Below, piece by piece: positions 46,901 through 59,040 of a DNA stretch of 64,000 nt. The stretch is from assembly GCF_905475395.1 (NCBI RefSeq), contig NC_058337.1:70886368-70950367 (forward strand). Direction: 5' to 3'. How positions within the stretch are numbered: the first letter of the stretch is position 1; every line of letters begins with the position of its first letter. A program made the translations under genes and the position numbers. The notes under the pieces were generated by a model. It did no database searches. It was given only the letters and a program-made list of their open reading frames with translations, and had not been told where the DNA came from. Origin of the DNA: Chrysoperla carnea. Its lineage: Eukaryota > Arthropoda > Insecta > Neuroptera > Chrysopidae.

Positions 46901-47770
46901 TATCCATGTGTAAAAAAGTAGTAAAATATTTATAAATACGGCTCTTATCGATATTTGTTAAGTATTCAATATCTCATAAAAATACAAAATTTGAAGGAAT
47001 AATAATGCTATAAAGAGAGACTATTAGAGTTAGGTGGCTCACACAGCAGATTTTATCAATAAATCTCCATAATAATTGCAACCTCTTTTTCAGAAAAAAG
47101 CAAAGAAAGCTTAATAAAAATAAAATTAATCCGAATTCGTTTTTTCTAAAAAAAAGTACAAAATCCTTTAATATATAATTTTCAATATGTCAGCATTATT
47201 TTACACGTGATAATATTAATAAAAATAGATTATTATCATAATAATCAAATGAATTAATAATATGAATATGAATTTAAATATAGGTGTTGTATTGACGACT
47301 ATTTGTGTTGAATTAGCAAACTTGAATGCATATATTACATAAATTATACTGACACATATTTTCATTATTTAATTAATTATACAGCTAAAAATAATTAAGC
47401 AATTATTTACAAACAAAAGAATTTAAATTTACTTCAAAAAAGAAAAATTGAAAAAAAAAAAATATGTTAAAATATAAAAACTGGTATGTGTGCTGTATGC
47501 AAATAAATATACGTACACTGGTTGGTTATGAAATTGAAATAAGTAAAAAAACTTGTTAAATTAAGGATGTATGTCACTGCAGCTTCAGAAAGTTCATAGT
47601 GCTTATAATAAGATGTTGATGGCGATCACCGAGATCTTTAAATAGTTATTTAATGTTAAAAGGGTGCCTTTTAGAGGAAATGTTTATATGAGTTACAAAT
47701 TTATTAAAGCGAAGTGATCAACCGCTTTCTGCTAAATCGTAGGAATACTAATTTTTGTATCTACTGCTTT
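43993..47770. other. Cystinosin upstream region, no gene recognised
   Basis: It must contain the cystinosin promoter and a noncoding first exon, but neither can be located. AT-rich, with a palindromic GCGTTAGTTAACGCT repeated near 44800 and 44930 and a hairpin at 46236-46391. The frame at 46577-46837 overlaps a longer frame on the other strand and looks like repeat sequence. Confidence 0.5.
46236..46391. repeat. Inverted repeat with ~43-bp arms
   Basis: ATTCCGTCTTCTGTC and AACTTTTTCAGATTAAATTC (46236-46279) recur as an inverted copy at 46347-46391, with ~67 bp between. Only a few mismatches. Origin unknown; it could be a MITE or a hairpin RNA precursor. Confidence 0.7.
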
Positions 47771-48540
47771 ATTATACACTGAGCACGACACGGCGTCGCT
47801 CTATTTGATAGCAAACGACTATTCGGGAGTAATAAACGGTATCGCCGTTGTGGTTATGGCAATGAAACATTACAGCACGTGCTGAATCATTGGGTGCGTT
47901 TGGCAGAAAAAAGCGCTTGAGAGCGCTTACTAGCGCTGAAAAACAAACTGTACAGTTTTCGGCCAGGACATGTTTGCTAACTTCAGTTCTTCTTCATCAT
48001 TCACAACATTATTTAATATATTATTCATTATTGGTAATTTTTTAATATGAATAATTTAATAATTTACAAACATATATTTAAATTAGGTTAGGTTCCCCGG
48101 TTAAAGCTAACTTAGTGTCCTAGAGGAATATAGCTATTTACTATTTGACAGCGCTTACCGCTTAACAATCGCCATTTTGCTTACAAGCGCTTCCTAGCGC
48201 TTTTTTCTGCTAAACGTACCCATTGTACCGCTAATTCAGCAGCGTGGCAACTGCGATATAACTCATTCAAGATCTTTTTCATCAACTACCGGAGTCAACT
48301 ACCGGATCCTGCCTTGACATAAAAAATAAGTGAAAAAACAACCAGCTGGCTGCTGAATTAACCACGAAAGCACCTGAATCTCAGTGGCTACATTAACTTT
48401 ATGGCATCAGCTAGTCTTGGGGAACAGCACCCAAAAATACACGCAGGCTGAGGCTTGGTTAATGGCCTTGGATCCGACTACGACAGCGAGACGATTCGCT
48501 AACCAGGCAGAACCTGGTATTTCATGACCCAGTATAAACG
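47770..48540 (+). mobile_element. LINE C-terminal fragment interrupted by a MITE
   Basis: The plus-strand frame around 47835-47890 reads LFGSNKRYRRCGYGNETLQH VLNH, the CCHC-like CxxCG..ETLxHVLxxC end of a non-LTR reverse transcriptase. The final Cys codon is split by the element at 47892-48221; after it the frame continues TANSAAWQLRYNSF. The GC-richer DNA to ~48540 may be the same element. It contains stops and is dead. Confidence 0.6.
47892..48221. mobile_element. MITE of ~330 bp with long terminal inverted repeats
   Basis: Left end GGGTGCGTTTGGCAGAAAAA and the complement of the right end GGGTACGTTTAGCAGAAAAA, both followed by AGCGCT-rich sequence, form TIRs of ~45 bp. The flanks give either ATT or CATTG as target duplication depending on where the TIR is started. 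No coding capacity. Removing it conceptually restores the LINE frame across the site, which confirms it as an insertion. Confidence 0.8.
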
Positions 48541-48699
48541 TACTAAATGGCCTGAACATTCTAGTCTCAATCAATGTTGTCTATACAGTTCAAATTTTCT
48601 GAAAAAATTTCGCAATCTCTATCAAGAACGCTTATATGTAAATTAAACGATTTATTCTACAATACAATACGCATGTATACATACAATATAATGTTTTCA

Positions 48700-48965
48700 T
48701 CTAATTTGCGCCTTCACGCTTAAACAATGATGTTTAATAAAAAATATTTCAAACAAAAGTTGTTTATCTTTTATAAGAAACATTTTTTCATTTAAACTTT
48801 TGTTATACCTCTAACGGTTTACAAGATAGGTCCTACGGACACAAGACCCAATTGATAAATGTTGCTCATTTACGATCTCTACCTCATTTTTTACGTCCTA
48901 AGCACGCTATAAAAATTTCAGCTTGATATCTCTTTTTGAGAGCTTTTTGAGTTATCGTGTTTACA
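48700..48965 (+). repeat. Repeat family A, truncated copy
   Basis: It matches the middle of the 14931-15476 copy (AAACAATGATGTTTA, TTTCAAACAAAAGTTGTTTA, TCTAACGGTTTACAAGAT) but lacks the GGACGGAC stretch and both ends. Confidence 0.75.
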
Positions 48966-51900
48966 AAAATTTTTCGCGATTTTCTCATGAAAGTTGAGGC
49001 TATGTGGAAAAAATCCCGCGCAAGTTATTCAATTTTGTTTTATCTGTAACTTTTCTGCAAAACATTTTTCGCTAGGATGCCATTTTTTTTTAGCCCCTGA
49101 AATCCACTTTCTCATTTCCAAGGGTCCCCACTTTAATTGATTTTTACTATGTAAATGAGTGCATATAAAGAGTTAGATGCATATAAGGAGTATTATATGT
49201 GTTTTCCCTTCAATTTCCTTCAACAACTATGCGGTTTTTGAAAAAATGTTCTGCTAAAAAATCGGTTAGCATTCGTACTCATAATCTACCTCAAAAGCTG
49301 ATATATCAACTGATGTAATACACATTGCCTATATATATGTTTTTTTTAAATATGACAGTTTTTTTTTTACTATTAATTTGCTAGCTCTGTTCTCTACTCA
49401 ATTAATTCAAAGTTTAAATGTTACCGTCCCCATGCTCTATAAAAAATATTTTTATAACAATTGGATATATTCATTATCGTCTTCGACGAAAGAATGGTGG
49501 TCTTCCAAAATTAGGTTCAAATAAAAAGTAATTTTAAGAAAATTTTATAAACAATTGTTTCATTTCAATATATAGGTTTTATTATGGAAACGAAGCAAGA
49601 ATTTTTCACTGATATTAAATTATCAACTGTTATTTTTAATAAAATTATTCTGTTCCACTTAAAAAGGTAGGTGTTATATAAATTACTATACATTTTTACT
49701 TAACAACTTATTAATTACTTTGAAAATAGCTTTGTTTTCAAAAACGATAACATACAATATTAAATCAAGGTTTTTTCTAATTATTTATTTTAATAGTTTT
49801 TTTATATTGAATTACCGAGCTAATTTCCGGTAAAAAAATATTTACAGATTAGGTAGCATAGGCACTAGTGTTTTGGGATTCGAGTAAAATTTGTTTGCTA
49901 CAATATGTTGATATAAAATTTGTTTGCTGCAGGAGTATTGATTATGAAAATCCTTATTATCAGAAGAATATCAGCTATATAAAGTAAAGAAAGTATTGTA
50001 ATCGTGAAAAAATTCGTGTATTAAATATTCATTATCAGCATTATTTACTACATTTTGAGTAGTTTTGGCAATATGTCTGTACGTATGTGCGTATGAATTC
50101 CACATAACTGAAAACCATATAGTGTTAAGATTTTCGATTTAGAATTACTGCAACATCTACCTCAGCCGTGCACTCTCACTAATTGTACTTCATCACTAAA
50201 AGCATCGTTTTTTAGAATTTGATAGAAATTTTATTTTGATTTTCTTTGAATCCAATTTTTGACTATCTTTGGTTTCTAAGCACATACTAGTAGCCTCAGA
50301 CAGGTCACATAACGTCACATCAGATTTATTAACGAGACAAACTTTTGTCTCGTAATTATGTTATATTATGTTTTGGTCAGTTTTGAACAAGAGATGTTTA
50401 CGAAATTTTTTTAAAGACAATGTATGCATTGGGAAAGGACGTCGCCAATAGCGAAAGCTACAAGGAAAGAGCAGTTTAAAAAAATTTACCAAATGCCTCC
50501 TGCCCTTTAACCAAGTCTGCAAGATTCCGTATCGTTTTTAGTCAACGCAAATCCTCGAATTTTAATTATATAAAAAAATTGTAATTTGTATATTTTACTA
50601 TAAATTTTATCTCTTCACCATCTAGGCTCTCTCCGACACACTGGCTGGCGACGCCTTCAGATATTGGTATTGGAATATTGAATTTCAAGGAGTCTACAGG
50701 GTGTAAACAAAATTTGTAATTTCTAGCCGAATAGCCGAAACATGAATCACGAGAAAATTTGGCGATGTGTTTTCAACGGATATATCCATTTTTTACATCT
50801 CTTTATTCACAATGTTGGTTCCACATGACGCCTGTAAATGTGCGTATGTATACTTGCGGTTAATGAAATTGCAACAAAACTGTATATCAAATATATTTGG
50901 TGACATTAAAACACATATTAAATAATGTGTATTTTTCAACCACCAAACGTATCTGATATGTCGATTGTGTTGCAATTTCATTGACCACAAGATACATATA
51001 TGTTTTTATGCATTTCCATAGCTCAAAAGTCATCATTCGTAGAATCATTTTGGATTTAGGATTGTTGTAACATAATAGATATATTTCGAGTTAGTAATAT
51101 TTAAGTTTTTTTGTTTCCGTATAATTTTAGATTTGGACGTGTGGTATGGCAAATCTTTTGACTCCCTCTCGTAAATGTGGGGCGAGATTTGTGGATGCCC
51201 TCTTATTAAAATGTATGTTAGGTGAACGACTTTTGAGTCTCCGCAATCAACTAGATTACGGCATTTAAAATTTTAAATATCCGTATTTTCACAATTCTTG
51301 TTTATATTGGAATAAAATATTTTCTTAAGGTAGTACCTACACGAAAGTGATATTTCAAGAATTTCTCAAAACTCAGAATATAAAATATTTAATTCATAAT
51401 ACACATGCTGTTAAAATTAGAAGATGATTTACCATGCCATACATGAGATATTAGCAATTAAAAGTGACGCAATTTGTACGTGTACATGGGAGAAGCGTAT
51501 AAAAATACACAAATTTACAAATATTATATTTATTTATCAATGAATGACGTTCACCATCTCTATGAAAAACTAATATAATGTAGAATACTATATTTAGAAA
51601 ATATATAAAAAAAAATAAAAATTATTTACCATATAGTTTCGATAAAAAACTTAAATAAATAACTCGTTTTAGCGATGTTTTTTTGTGGAAAGGATATGAA
51701 GACTAATGTTAAAGTTATATATCATAGTGTGTGTGTGTATACGTATAGGAGATAAATTAGTGTGTAACTACAGTCTTGTGAAAATAATATATGGTATATG
51801 TATAATAGTCAAAGCACAGTTAATGCACTGAATGATAGTATTAGTCCAAAACTTTTAGACTGGACTGTCGCGGAGGAACTACCTTAAGCATGATATTTTA

Positions 51901-52635
51901 AAAAAATTACTAACTTTAAAAATAAAAATTAACAAAATAGAAGAAACATGATAGGGTCTGGTTTGGAATATCACAGGGAATAAATATTTGTCGTATAGTA
52001 TCTACTTGCGTAAGACCATAGTATATTAATTCCCCCTACCTTGGGGGTAATTAGAGAGTATATGCTTAACAAGTTTCACCCAAATCGAATTTATATCTGG
52101 CTAGTCGCAAAATTTCGATGAAAGCATACTTTATACACCCAAAATTTCCCCCCGAGTCAATTACAATAAAGCAACACAAATTTCTATTTTACACAGTAGA
52201 TAAGAAAAATTAAAAAATAATATTTCAATTTATTTACATTTGCATACGTATTATTTCTTAAGAAAAAATCAAATTTCAATTATACAATTTTCATTATTTT
52301 CAAAAATAAAATAAAGTTAGGCGCGTGTTCGGTTTTATTTTTCCAAACATTGTGTGTGAAAAAAACTTATACAGGATGATTTTTGAAAAAAAATTTAAAA
52401 CTAATTTTTTATAAATAATTACATCACGAACATGACTCTTCAAATTTTATTTATTTTCATTAATAATAACTTATATTTAAAAATTAAACACAGTTTTTAA
52501 AAAAAGTTTTCTTAGCGAATTTTGAGAAGTTATAAAAAGACCTTGAGCGGAGTAATCCTCAATTTTCTACGGAAATGCTCCAGGCAATACCAATGGCTAA
52601 TAAAAATTTATGTTCGATTTAGGTTATGTAAAATG

Positions 52636-52639
<4 letters not shown>
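48966..52639. other. No gene recognised
   Basis: AT-rich DNA with a palindromic MITE at 50848-50992 and a GC-richer unassigned patch at 51130-51250. No frame with coding character. Confidence 0.5.
50848..50992. mobile_element. Palindromic MITE of ~145 bp
   Basis: Left CTTGCGGTTAATGAAATTGC and the complement of the right end CTTGTGGTCAATGAAATTGC match, and the similarity continues inward (TATCA-ATA-ATTTGGTG), so nearly the whole element folds on itself. It lies in TATA/ATACATA sequence. The 65-codon minus-strand frame 50793-50990 is a by-product. Confidence 0.7.

Positions 52640-52673
<34 letters not shown>
52640..52673 (+). repeat. Poly-A run of 34
   Basis: A single homopolymer preceded by TTATGTAAAATGTATT. 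It may be the tail of a retroposed sequence, but nothing upstream is recognised. Confidence 0.8.
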
Positions 52674-52675
<2 letters not shown>

Positions 52676-53217
52676 TTACAGTTTTATATATATGGTCTCA
52701 GTAAATTTCTTCTCGCTCAAAGACTATGTTTCTCTTAAAATACTAAATTATTCTTAATTCAAGAAAAAATAATTCTTATATAAAGAAATAAATTTTTCTG
52801 CAAATAGTTTGTATATATTTGCGAAATTTAATTCTTGTTCAAAAATTGAAACGGTAAAAAATTTTTTCGAAAATATAATAAAAGTATAGGTACCTTCACT
52901 ATAAATACCAAAATTTGTTAGTAGGCTACTAATAAAAAAATATTATTATTAAATAAAATTTCCATCATAAAATTATTTGTTATTAAGGAAAAGTGCATTT
53001 AAATGACTGATAAAAATTAACGTTAAAATGAAAATAATCACGCTATGTATTTTTTTTCCACAATAATTAATAGCAAAAATTTCATTGAATTTCCTTGGCT
53101 GCATACATATTAAAAATCATTTTTTTAGTCATACTTTGCAAGAAATAAGTATAACGCAAGTCATACTTTGCAAGAAATAAGTAGTGCTATTTTGCACTGT
53201 ATATTATTATGTATATT

Positions 53218-53745
53218 TTTATACCATGTATATGAAATATACATGGTATAAAAGTTATATTAAGTTTAGTTCCGAGCTTGTAACGCTTAAAAATATTGAT
53301 ACTACGAACAAAATTTTGTTATAGGTGTTCATAAAATCACCTAATTAGTTCATTTCCGGTTGTCTGTCTGTCTGCCTGTCTCTCATCACGATTACTCAAA
53401 AAGGAAAATACATATCAAGCTGAAATTTATAACGTGTTAAGGACGTAAAAAGTGAGGTTCGTAAATGAGCAACATTGGTCAATTGGGTCTTGAACCGTTA
53501 GAGTTCAAGACCCAAAAAAACAAAAAAATAAACAAATTTTGTTTGAAACATTTTTTCGTAAACATCACTGTTTACCCGTGACAGTGCAAATTGTATATAG
53601 TATGTATTATATATATTGTATGTATTATATGGGATATCAGTTACATGTATGTATGTGTAATGTGACAGAGTAATCAACACTTTCTATACGTGGTATTTCA
53701 ACAATTAACTCAGTCAATTGTTTGTTTTCACTTGTTTAAGATATT
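53218..53745 (-). repeat. Repeat family A, near full-length copy
   Basis: It runs from ATACCATGTATATGAAATAT through AGTTCATTTCCGGTTGTCTG and AACATCACTGTTTACCCGTG to CAATTGTTTGTTTTCACTTG. It is the least interrupted minus-oriented copy and sets the family length at about 530-545 bp. The 60-codon frame 53498-53680 lies wholly inside it. Confidence 0.85.
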
Positions 53746-54059
53746 TTAACTACTACAAAAACATTGTTCTTCGTGTTAGAGATATCGAAAAAAATTATTA
53801 GATAAAGTTGCTAAGAATGTTTTTGTATACCCCTATATTTTCATGACGAAAATTCACATTTTTAATTTTTAATTTTTTAGGTCATTATGTACTCAAAATT
53901 ATTGATAGTTTATTTTTTATGTTGTGTCTCTTTTTAATATCGAATTATCATGCATTTTGGGGGTTTTTGAGGCTTCATTCGCCTCCACAGTCTAACTTGC
54001 GATGGATAATTGCAAATTTTATAAAGATTAAGGTAATGCTAAAGAAGTGCTTTTTCTCG

Positions 54060-54150
54060 TATGATCAATATTTCTAAGCGTTACAAACTTTGGACTAAAA
54101 TTAGTATACCTTGATGTATATATTATATATACAGGGTAAAATAACAATTA
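54060..54150 (+). repeat. Repeat family A, 3' tip only
   Basis: TCTAAGCGTTACAAACTTTG then TATATATTATATATACAGGG match the end of family A. Confidence 0.6.
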
Positions 54151-54534
54151 TTTTTATGTAAGTTGGGAGCAAAAATTTCTCGCTTTTGTCATTTCTTTAA
54201 GTGCGGGCTCTGCCGCTTAGAAAAAACCAGTGTTAAAAAAGTATGACAGTGTCGGTCGATACTCGAAAAAAAATTTTATTTCGACTTACAAATATTATGA
54301 CAATCGTATTATTTATCATATAAATTGTTAGGGTATTTAAAAAAAATTAATAAAAATGAGCCGTGGTGACTATAGCCTTTAAGGGCCAGCTCAACAGCTT
54401 TCTAATCCTGAAAAATATAATATTTTTTTAACTTACAGAAACATAATAAGAAGTTAAATCTACAGTTAAATTTATTTTCTAAATCTTTAATTTAATAATT
54501 ACTCTAAGCGTTAATTACTATTAAAGTAGGTTAA

Positions 54535-54738
54535 GTTGGAGGGTTCGTTCGGCAGAACCGACACTTATTCGGAGGCCTCCTGCTCCATGTGTTTCCTCCG
54601 TACATATACACTAGTTTCTTCCGTCCATATGGACGACAATAGCTCATCATAATTTGTTCTGACGGCGGGAATCGAGCCCTACGAGTACCGCAAACGGTAG
54701 TTGGTACACTTTAACCAAAACCAACAGAGACACTGGGG
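54535..54738 (-). mobile_element. Candidate tRNA-derived SINE
   Basis: On the minus strand a box-A-like TTGGTTAAAGTGTACCA is followed ~35 bases later by GGGCTCGATTCCCGCC (54679-54664), a good pol III box B. The body continues GC-rich (AGGCCTCCGAATAAGTG, CTGCCGAACGAACCC) and ends in AT-rich DNA. GC content stands out from the surroundings. No second copy was found in the window. Confidence 0.5.
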
Positions 54739-56568
54739 TTGGCTACGATTAACATAAATATAGAAACAAAAAATTCAAATGTTACTCATTCGAATTTTAT
54801 ATTTCCCTCCAAAAATCCAAATATTTCGGTAAATATTAGATTTAGACCAAAAAGAGTGACTCCCAATTTAATGCTATCATTTCCTCATTGCAATCCAATA
54901 TCAAATAATTTCAAATTGATCAGATAATTTGACTGAGAGTTTTCGCGCAAAAAAACATTTGGAACCGCACACACAAACATAAATACATTTTTTTATACAT
55001 TTTCACAAAATTTTTAGGCAACGTACACAAAAACACAAATACATTTTTGATATAATTAATTTTCACAAAATATTTAATTTTCCAGTTTAAAACAACAACT
55101 TCCTATTAGAAATCTAATAATCAAGTCTAATCAAAATAAACCTAATTTGTAAATTTAGCATCATCACTTCCGAACAAGTGTTCAAAAAATTTGAAAATTA
55201 TCTTCAAACAATGGAGCAAAAAATTTTAAAAGTCAAATATAATGATACACTAAAGATTTGCCCAAATTTTTAAATAATACATTTTACTTTTAAACGTAAA
55301 GCCCATATTAAATTTTCTAAATATCGAATTTTCGAATAGTAGGTATTATTTAAAAAAAAAAAAGCGTGAAACCTTTGAAAGGGCATGTACGCATAAGAAA
55401 CAGTTTCTTCAGTATTTATTAATTTACAAGTTTCCTTAAATTTGTCGAAATATTTTTGAATACTTAATACCGTATCGGATTGCAAATATTAAATTTCTAA
55501 AAGGGTAATAACATATATTGATTCCGAATAATTATCCCATCGAATTTTCATTTCCAAATAAATAAATCAAATTATAACAATGAAAAAAAAAGTTCGAAAA
55601 TGGTTCGAAAATTTCAGGGAGTGCAGTATTTGCATTCCTTAAAAAAATGTTTAAATATTATAAAATTAAATTTAACAACTTCACAATAATTTTATCAAAT
55701 TAATAACAAATTAATTGTGGGTATATTTTCATATCCGAAAATTTAAAAACTATTCAAAAAAACATCTAAAAATACTAAAATTGTTCATACATACATTTTA
55801 TAAATATAATTTAAAAAACCAACAAAAAAAAAAACTATTTTAAAATAAAATTAAATAACAATTAAAAATAATAAATAATAATGATTATTACTTAAGTGTG
55901 TATTAATATTTTAAACTGTGTCTCAGTAACAAATAAAGACAAAACGAACAACTTAACAGTTAAATTATTATTAAATAAATCAACCTAACACAACTGTTGA
56001 ATGTTGATTATTAACAAAGTTGATTGAACACATATATGTTATACATACTACATATGAATACACACACTGGCTGATTGCACTGTTGTAATAATGTAATGTG
56101 TTTAGTAAGAAACTTCTCTCATTTAGATGTCACACTCAAATAAGACTATGTTTAGTAAGTCGCCGGCTATATTTAGTCAAAACGTATCAACAATTTTGTT
56201 AAAATTTTTTATGAAAAATATAATTTGTCCAGTCATTTAGTCTGGACTGATAAGGAAATTTATTTAGGTAATGGTAAGTCTGAACTAAGCCTGAAGTCAG
56301 AGTCTAGATTTTCCTACTTACACGGTGTGCTTTTTCCTACTTACACTCTATCCGGTGTATAAAATTCTGGCAAAAATAGTATCAAAGCACCTAGATCACA
56401 GAGGCAGTCCAATCCTGAGAGTCACAAATGATTGTGAATTGTCAAGCGAAACATTCGATAAAATGGTCGAGACATTATCAGACAATGGGCGAGGTGAATA
56501 TTTCTCAAAATTGATAAGTCTAATATGGTCTTTGGGTGAATATTCAAGTCTAGCTAAGTGATTTTTTA
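54739..56568. other. No gene recognised
   Basis: AT-rich sequence. The plus-strand frame 56325-56561 overlaps a minus-strand frame of similar length and neither is recognisable. Confidence 0.5.
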
Positions 56569-56927
56569 GGGGCCGTTCCTTATTAAGCATAATTTTGACG
56601 ATTTTTGGACCCCCTTCCCCCACGTCAGCATACATAAGATTTCTCAAACTCCCGCTCTTACTTCTGACGTAAGATTCAATATTTTGCCGAATAATAAAAC
56701 ATTGCTAGAAAAGCATCTACAAAACTCACAGTTTGACGTAAATTAAAGATTTTCATTCTCTAGCACAGAGACTTTACTTCGTGATGTACATACATTATTT
56801 GAACTCATAAAATCTTACGTAAGAATGGGTTTAACCTCCCCCCCCACACACACATAAGCTCATGGATAAAATTCTAAAACCTCCTTTCTCTCCAAAATGC
56901 TTTCGTAATTAATGAATGGCCCCCTAT
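56569..56927. mobile_element. TIR element of ~360 bp starting AGGGGCC
   Basis: Left end AGGGGCCGTTCCTTATTAAG and complement of the right end AGGGGGCCATTCATTAATTA match imperfectly. C-runs follow the left TIR (CCCCCTTCCCCCAC) and precede the right (CCTCCCCCCCCAC). No target duplication is clear, no coding capacity. Confidence 0.6.
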
Positions 56928-58429
56928 CAATTATTATTTTTGAGGCAGTTTTTAAAAAATGATGAAAGGGTGCACTGTGGTCTTCAGAGACTGGAAAGAA
57001 GTGTAGACGAAATGCGTCCGAGAAATTTACATTTATTAGAGAAATTAGAGATCGGGTAGCAGCTAGCTAACGATGCTATTTCACACATACAAAAGTGTTC
57101 TGAGGTCGTCAATGGCTTGGACGATGACCGTGGAGGATGAAGAATTCAAAAAAAAAAAAAAAAAAAAAATGTGTAAACACGATAATGTAACAGAAATAAA
57201 ATCTTATCGATTCGGAGTAGAAAATGATCTGAGTGAAGTCAGAGTTAGAAGATGAAGACGTCTTGAGTTCTAAATCTTACTAATGCATCAACAAGTTATT
57301 AATGAAACTTTACTTTTTTGTTTTATATACCCATTTTGTATACTTCTAAATGATGAAATAATAATTCTATTTTTATAAGACACATGAGGGCTTTATCACA
57401 TTCTTTTTGCAATTGATGTATTTCATTGTTTGTATCATTTTATTTATAAAAATTTTCTTCTAATCAGATTGGAAAGAAAACTTTTTTTGGGATAGATATG
57501 ATACACCGTTCGTTGTACATTCTGTACGCATTTATTATTATAAGTAATTTATAAGAAGCAACGATAAGAATAGATTACTTGCTAACTACATAAGAGTATT
57601 AAATTGATATCAAAGTAACTTGATACGACAACGTCTAATATGTATTACTGTAGCTCCGTAAGGAAATTCTTATACTTCATTGACTTGTATCAGTTGAATT
57701 ACATTAGCACAATGGTCTCTACGGAGTACGGACTAAGTATAATGACCATTTTTTTCAATATTAAAAATAAATTATTATTATTCGAATTTAATAATATCCC
57801 GATGGGAAAATTAATAAAATCATTATATCAAGAAAAATGATTAATCATATTTGTAAATTATAATTTGAAACTTAAATAACACTTTTTTTCAGTGTACATA
57901 TATATACACAGTGTCTTAGATATCAGATTGTATACTGCAATAAAACTATGACCAAAAAACGAAAACATATAAAAATTATTCCGTTCATGAAACTTCGGTA
58001 AAAGCTCCTGTTTGTAATGCAGTTTTAGAATTTGATGCTTTCCGATGCCGGCGATTGCCGGTGTAGAGATAGGTTTTCGGAGGGTGCGAATCGAAGGGCT
58101 AGCGAAAATTTGGTCTTTTTTCGAAAAATATGGTGTGTGGTATCGAATTTATATGTTTTTAGTAGCTGTGAAAAACTCGTTTGCTGGAAAACTTTAATTT
58201 AACACAACGAAACTTAATAAATACAACGACTATTATTTTTTAACCTTCACACTTTTCTTCACAATTTCATCGATTTAGTATTGTGGTGCGAAACTTAAAG
58301 CTAAAAATACATGATAAGTATCTAGTAAATTTTATGAAATTTGATAAACCTCTAATAAAAGAGTTTAAACAACTTATAAACGGCTTAACTAATTTTCATG
58401 TAGCTTAAAGTGTTTAAATGTACTATATA
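56928..58429. other. No gene recognised
   Basis: Includes a 21-A run (57149-57169) inside a GC-richer stretch (56960-57260) that may be retroposed debris. Otherwise AT-rich, no coding character. Confidence 0.45.
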
Positions 58430-58850
58430 TTTGAAAATATTCGATCGTTCAATCCCGCTTCCACTCCTCCCCTCATATCTCCTTGCGTCGGGGTAACAGT
58501 TTTGTAATGTACCCTAAATGGCTGTATTTGAAAATATTCGATCGTTCATCGTCACTTTCACTCCTCCCCCATATCCACCTTCGGCGGGGTTATATTTTCA
58601 TGTAACTTTTTAAAGTACACATCATGGCCTTTTATTTGATATCAGACTTGGGTATATTTAAAAATATTCCATCATTCACCCCCACTTACACCCCTCCCTC
58701 CACATCTCGCGTCGGGGTTACAGTTTAGTAATTTACACGTCATGCTTTTTTATTTGATATCCCACTTGAGTATACTTTTGAAAATATTCGATTGTTCATC
58801 CCTACTTTCACCACCTTTTCACCGTCCGAAGGTTAAAAATAGATAAAAAC
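58430..58850. repeat. Minisatellite, four diverged units of ~100-130 bp
   Basis: Units share TTTGAAAATATTCGATCGTT, CACTTTCACTCCTCCCC and a CGGCGGGGTTA-type end; they begin near 58431, 58527, 58655 and 58771. The later units add CCTTTTATTTGATATC. They lie directly before a LINE 3' end-like stretch (58978-59040), so they may be the repeated 3' UTR of that element. Confidence 0.75.
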
Positions 58851-58977
58851 AATCCTTGAAACTGGTTGTACAGCGTGTGAAAATTTTAGCTTAATTGATG
58901 CACAACTTTTTAAGTTTACGAAGCACACCCCTTTTATTCCATATTTAAACGCCTTACAACCCTTTTCAGCATTAAAG

Positions 58978-59040
58978 AGTAGCCTATGTGTTAATCCAGG
59001 TTATAAACTATTTGTGTTCCAAATTTCTACCAAAATGAAA
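58978..59040 (+). mobile_element. LINE 3' end-like fragment
   Basis: GTAGCCTATGTGTTAATCCA and GTGTTCCAAATTTCTACCAA match the start of the 13650-13795 fragment. Confidence 0.5.

Noticed and set aside
56325..56647. Overlapping frames of ~80 codons on both strands next to a TIR element
   Set aside because: Neither is recognisable and both run into the TIR element; probably transposon-flank debris.
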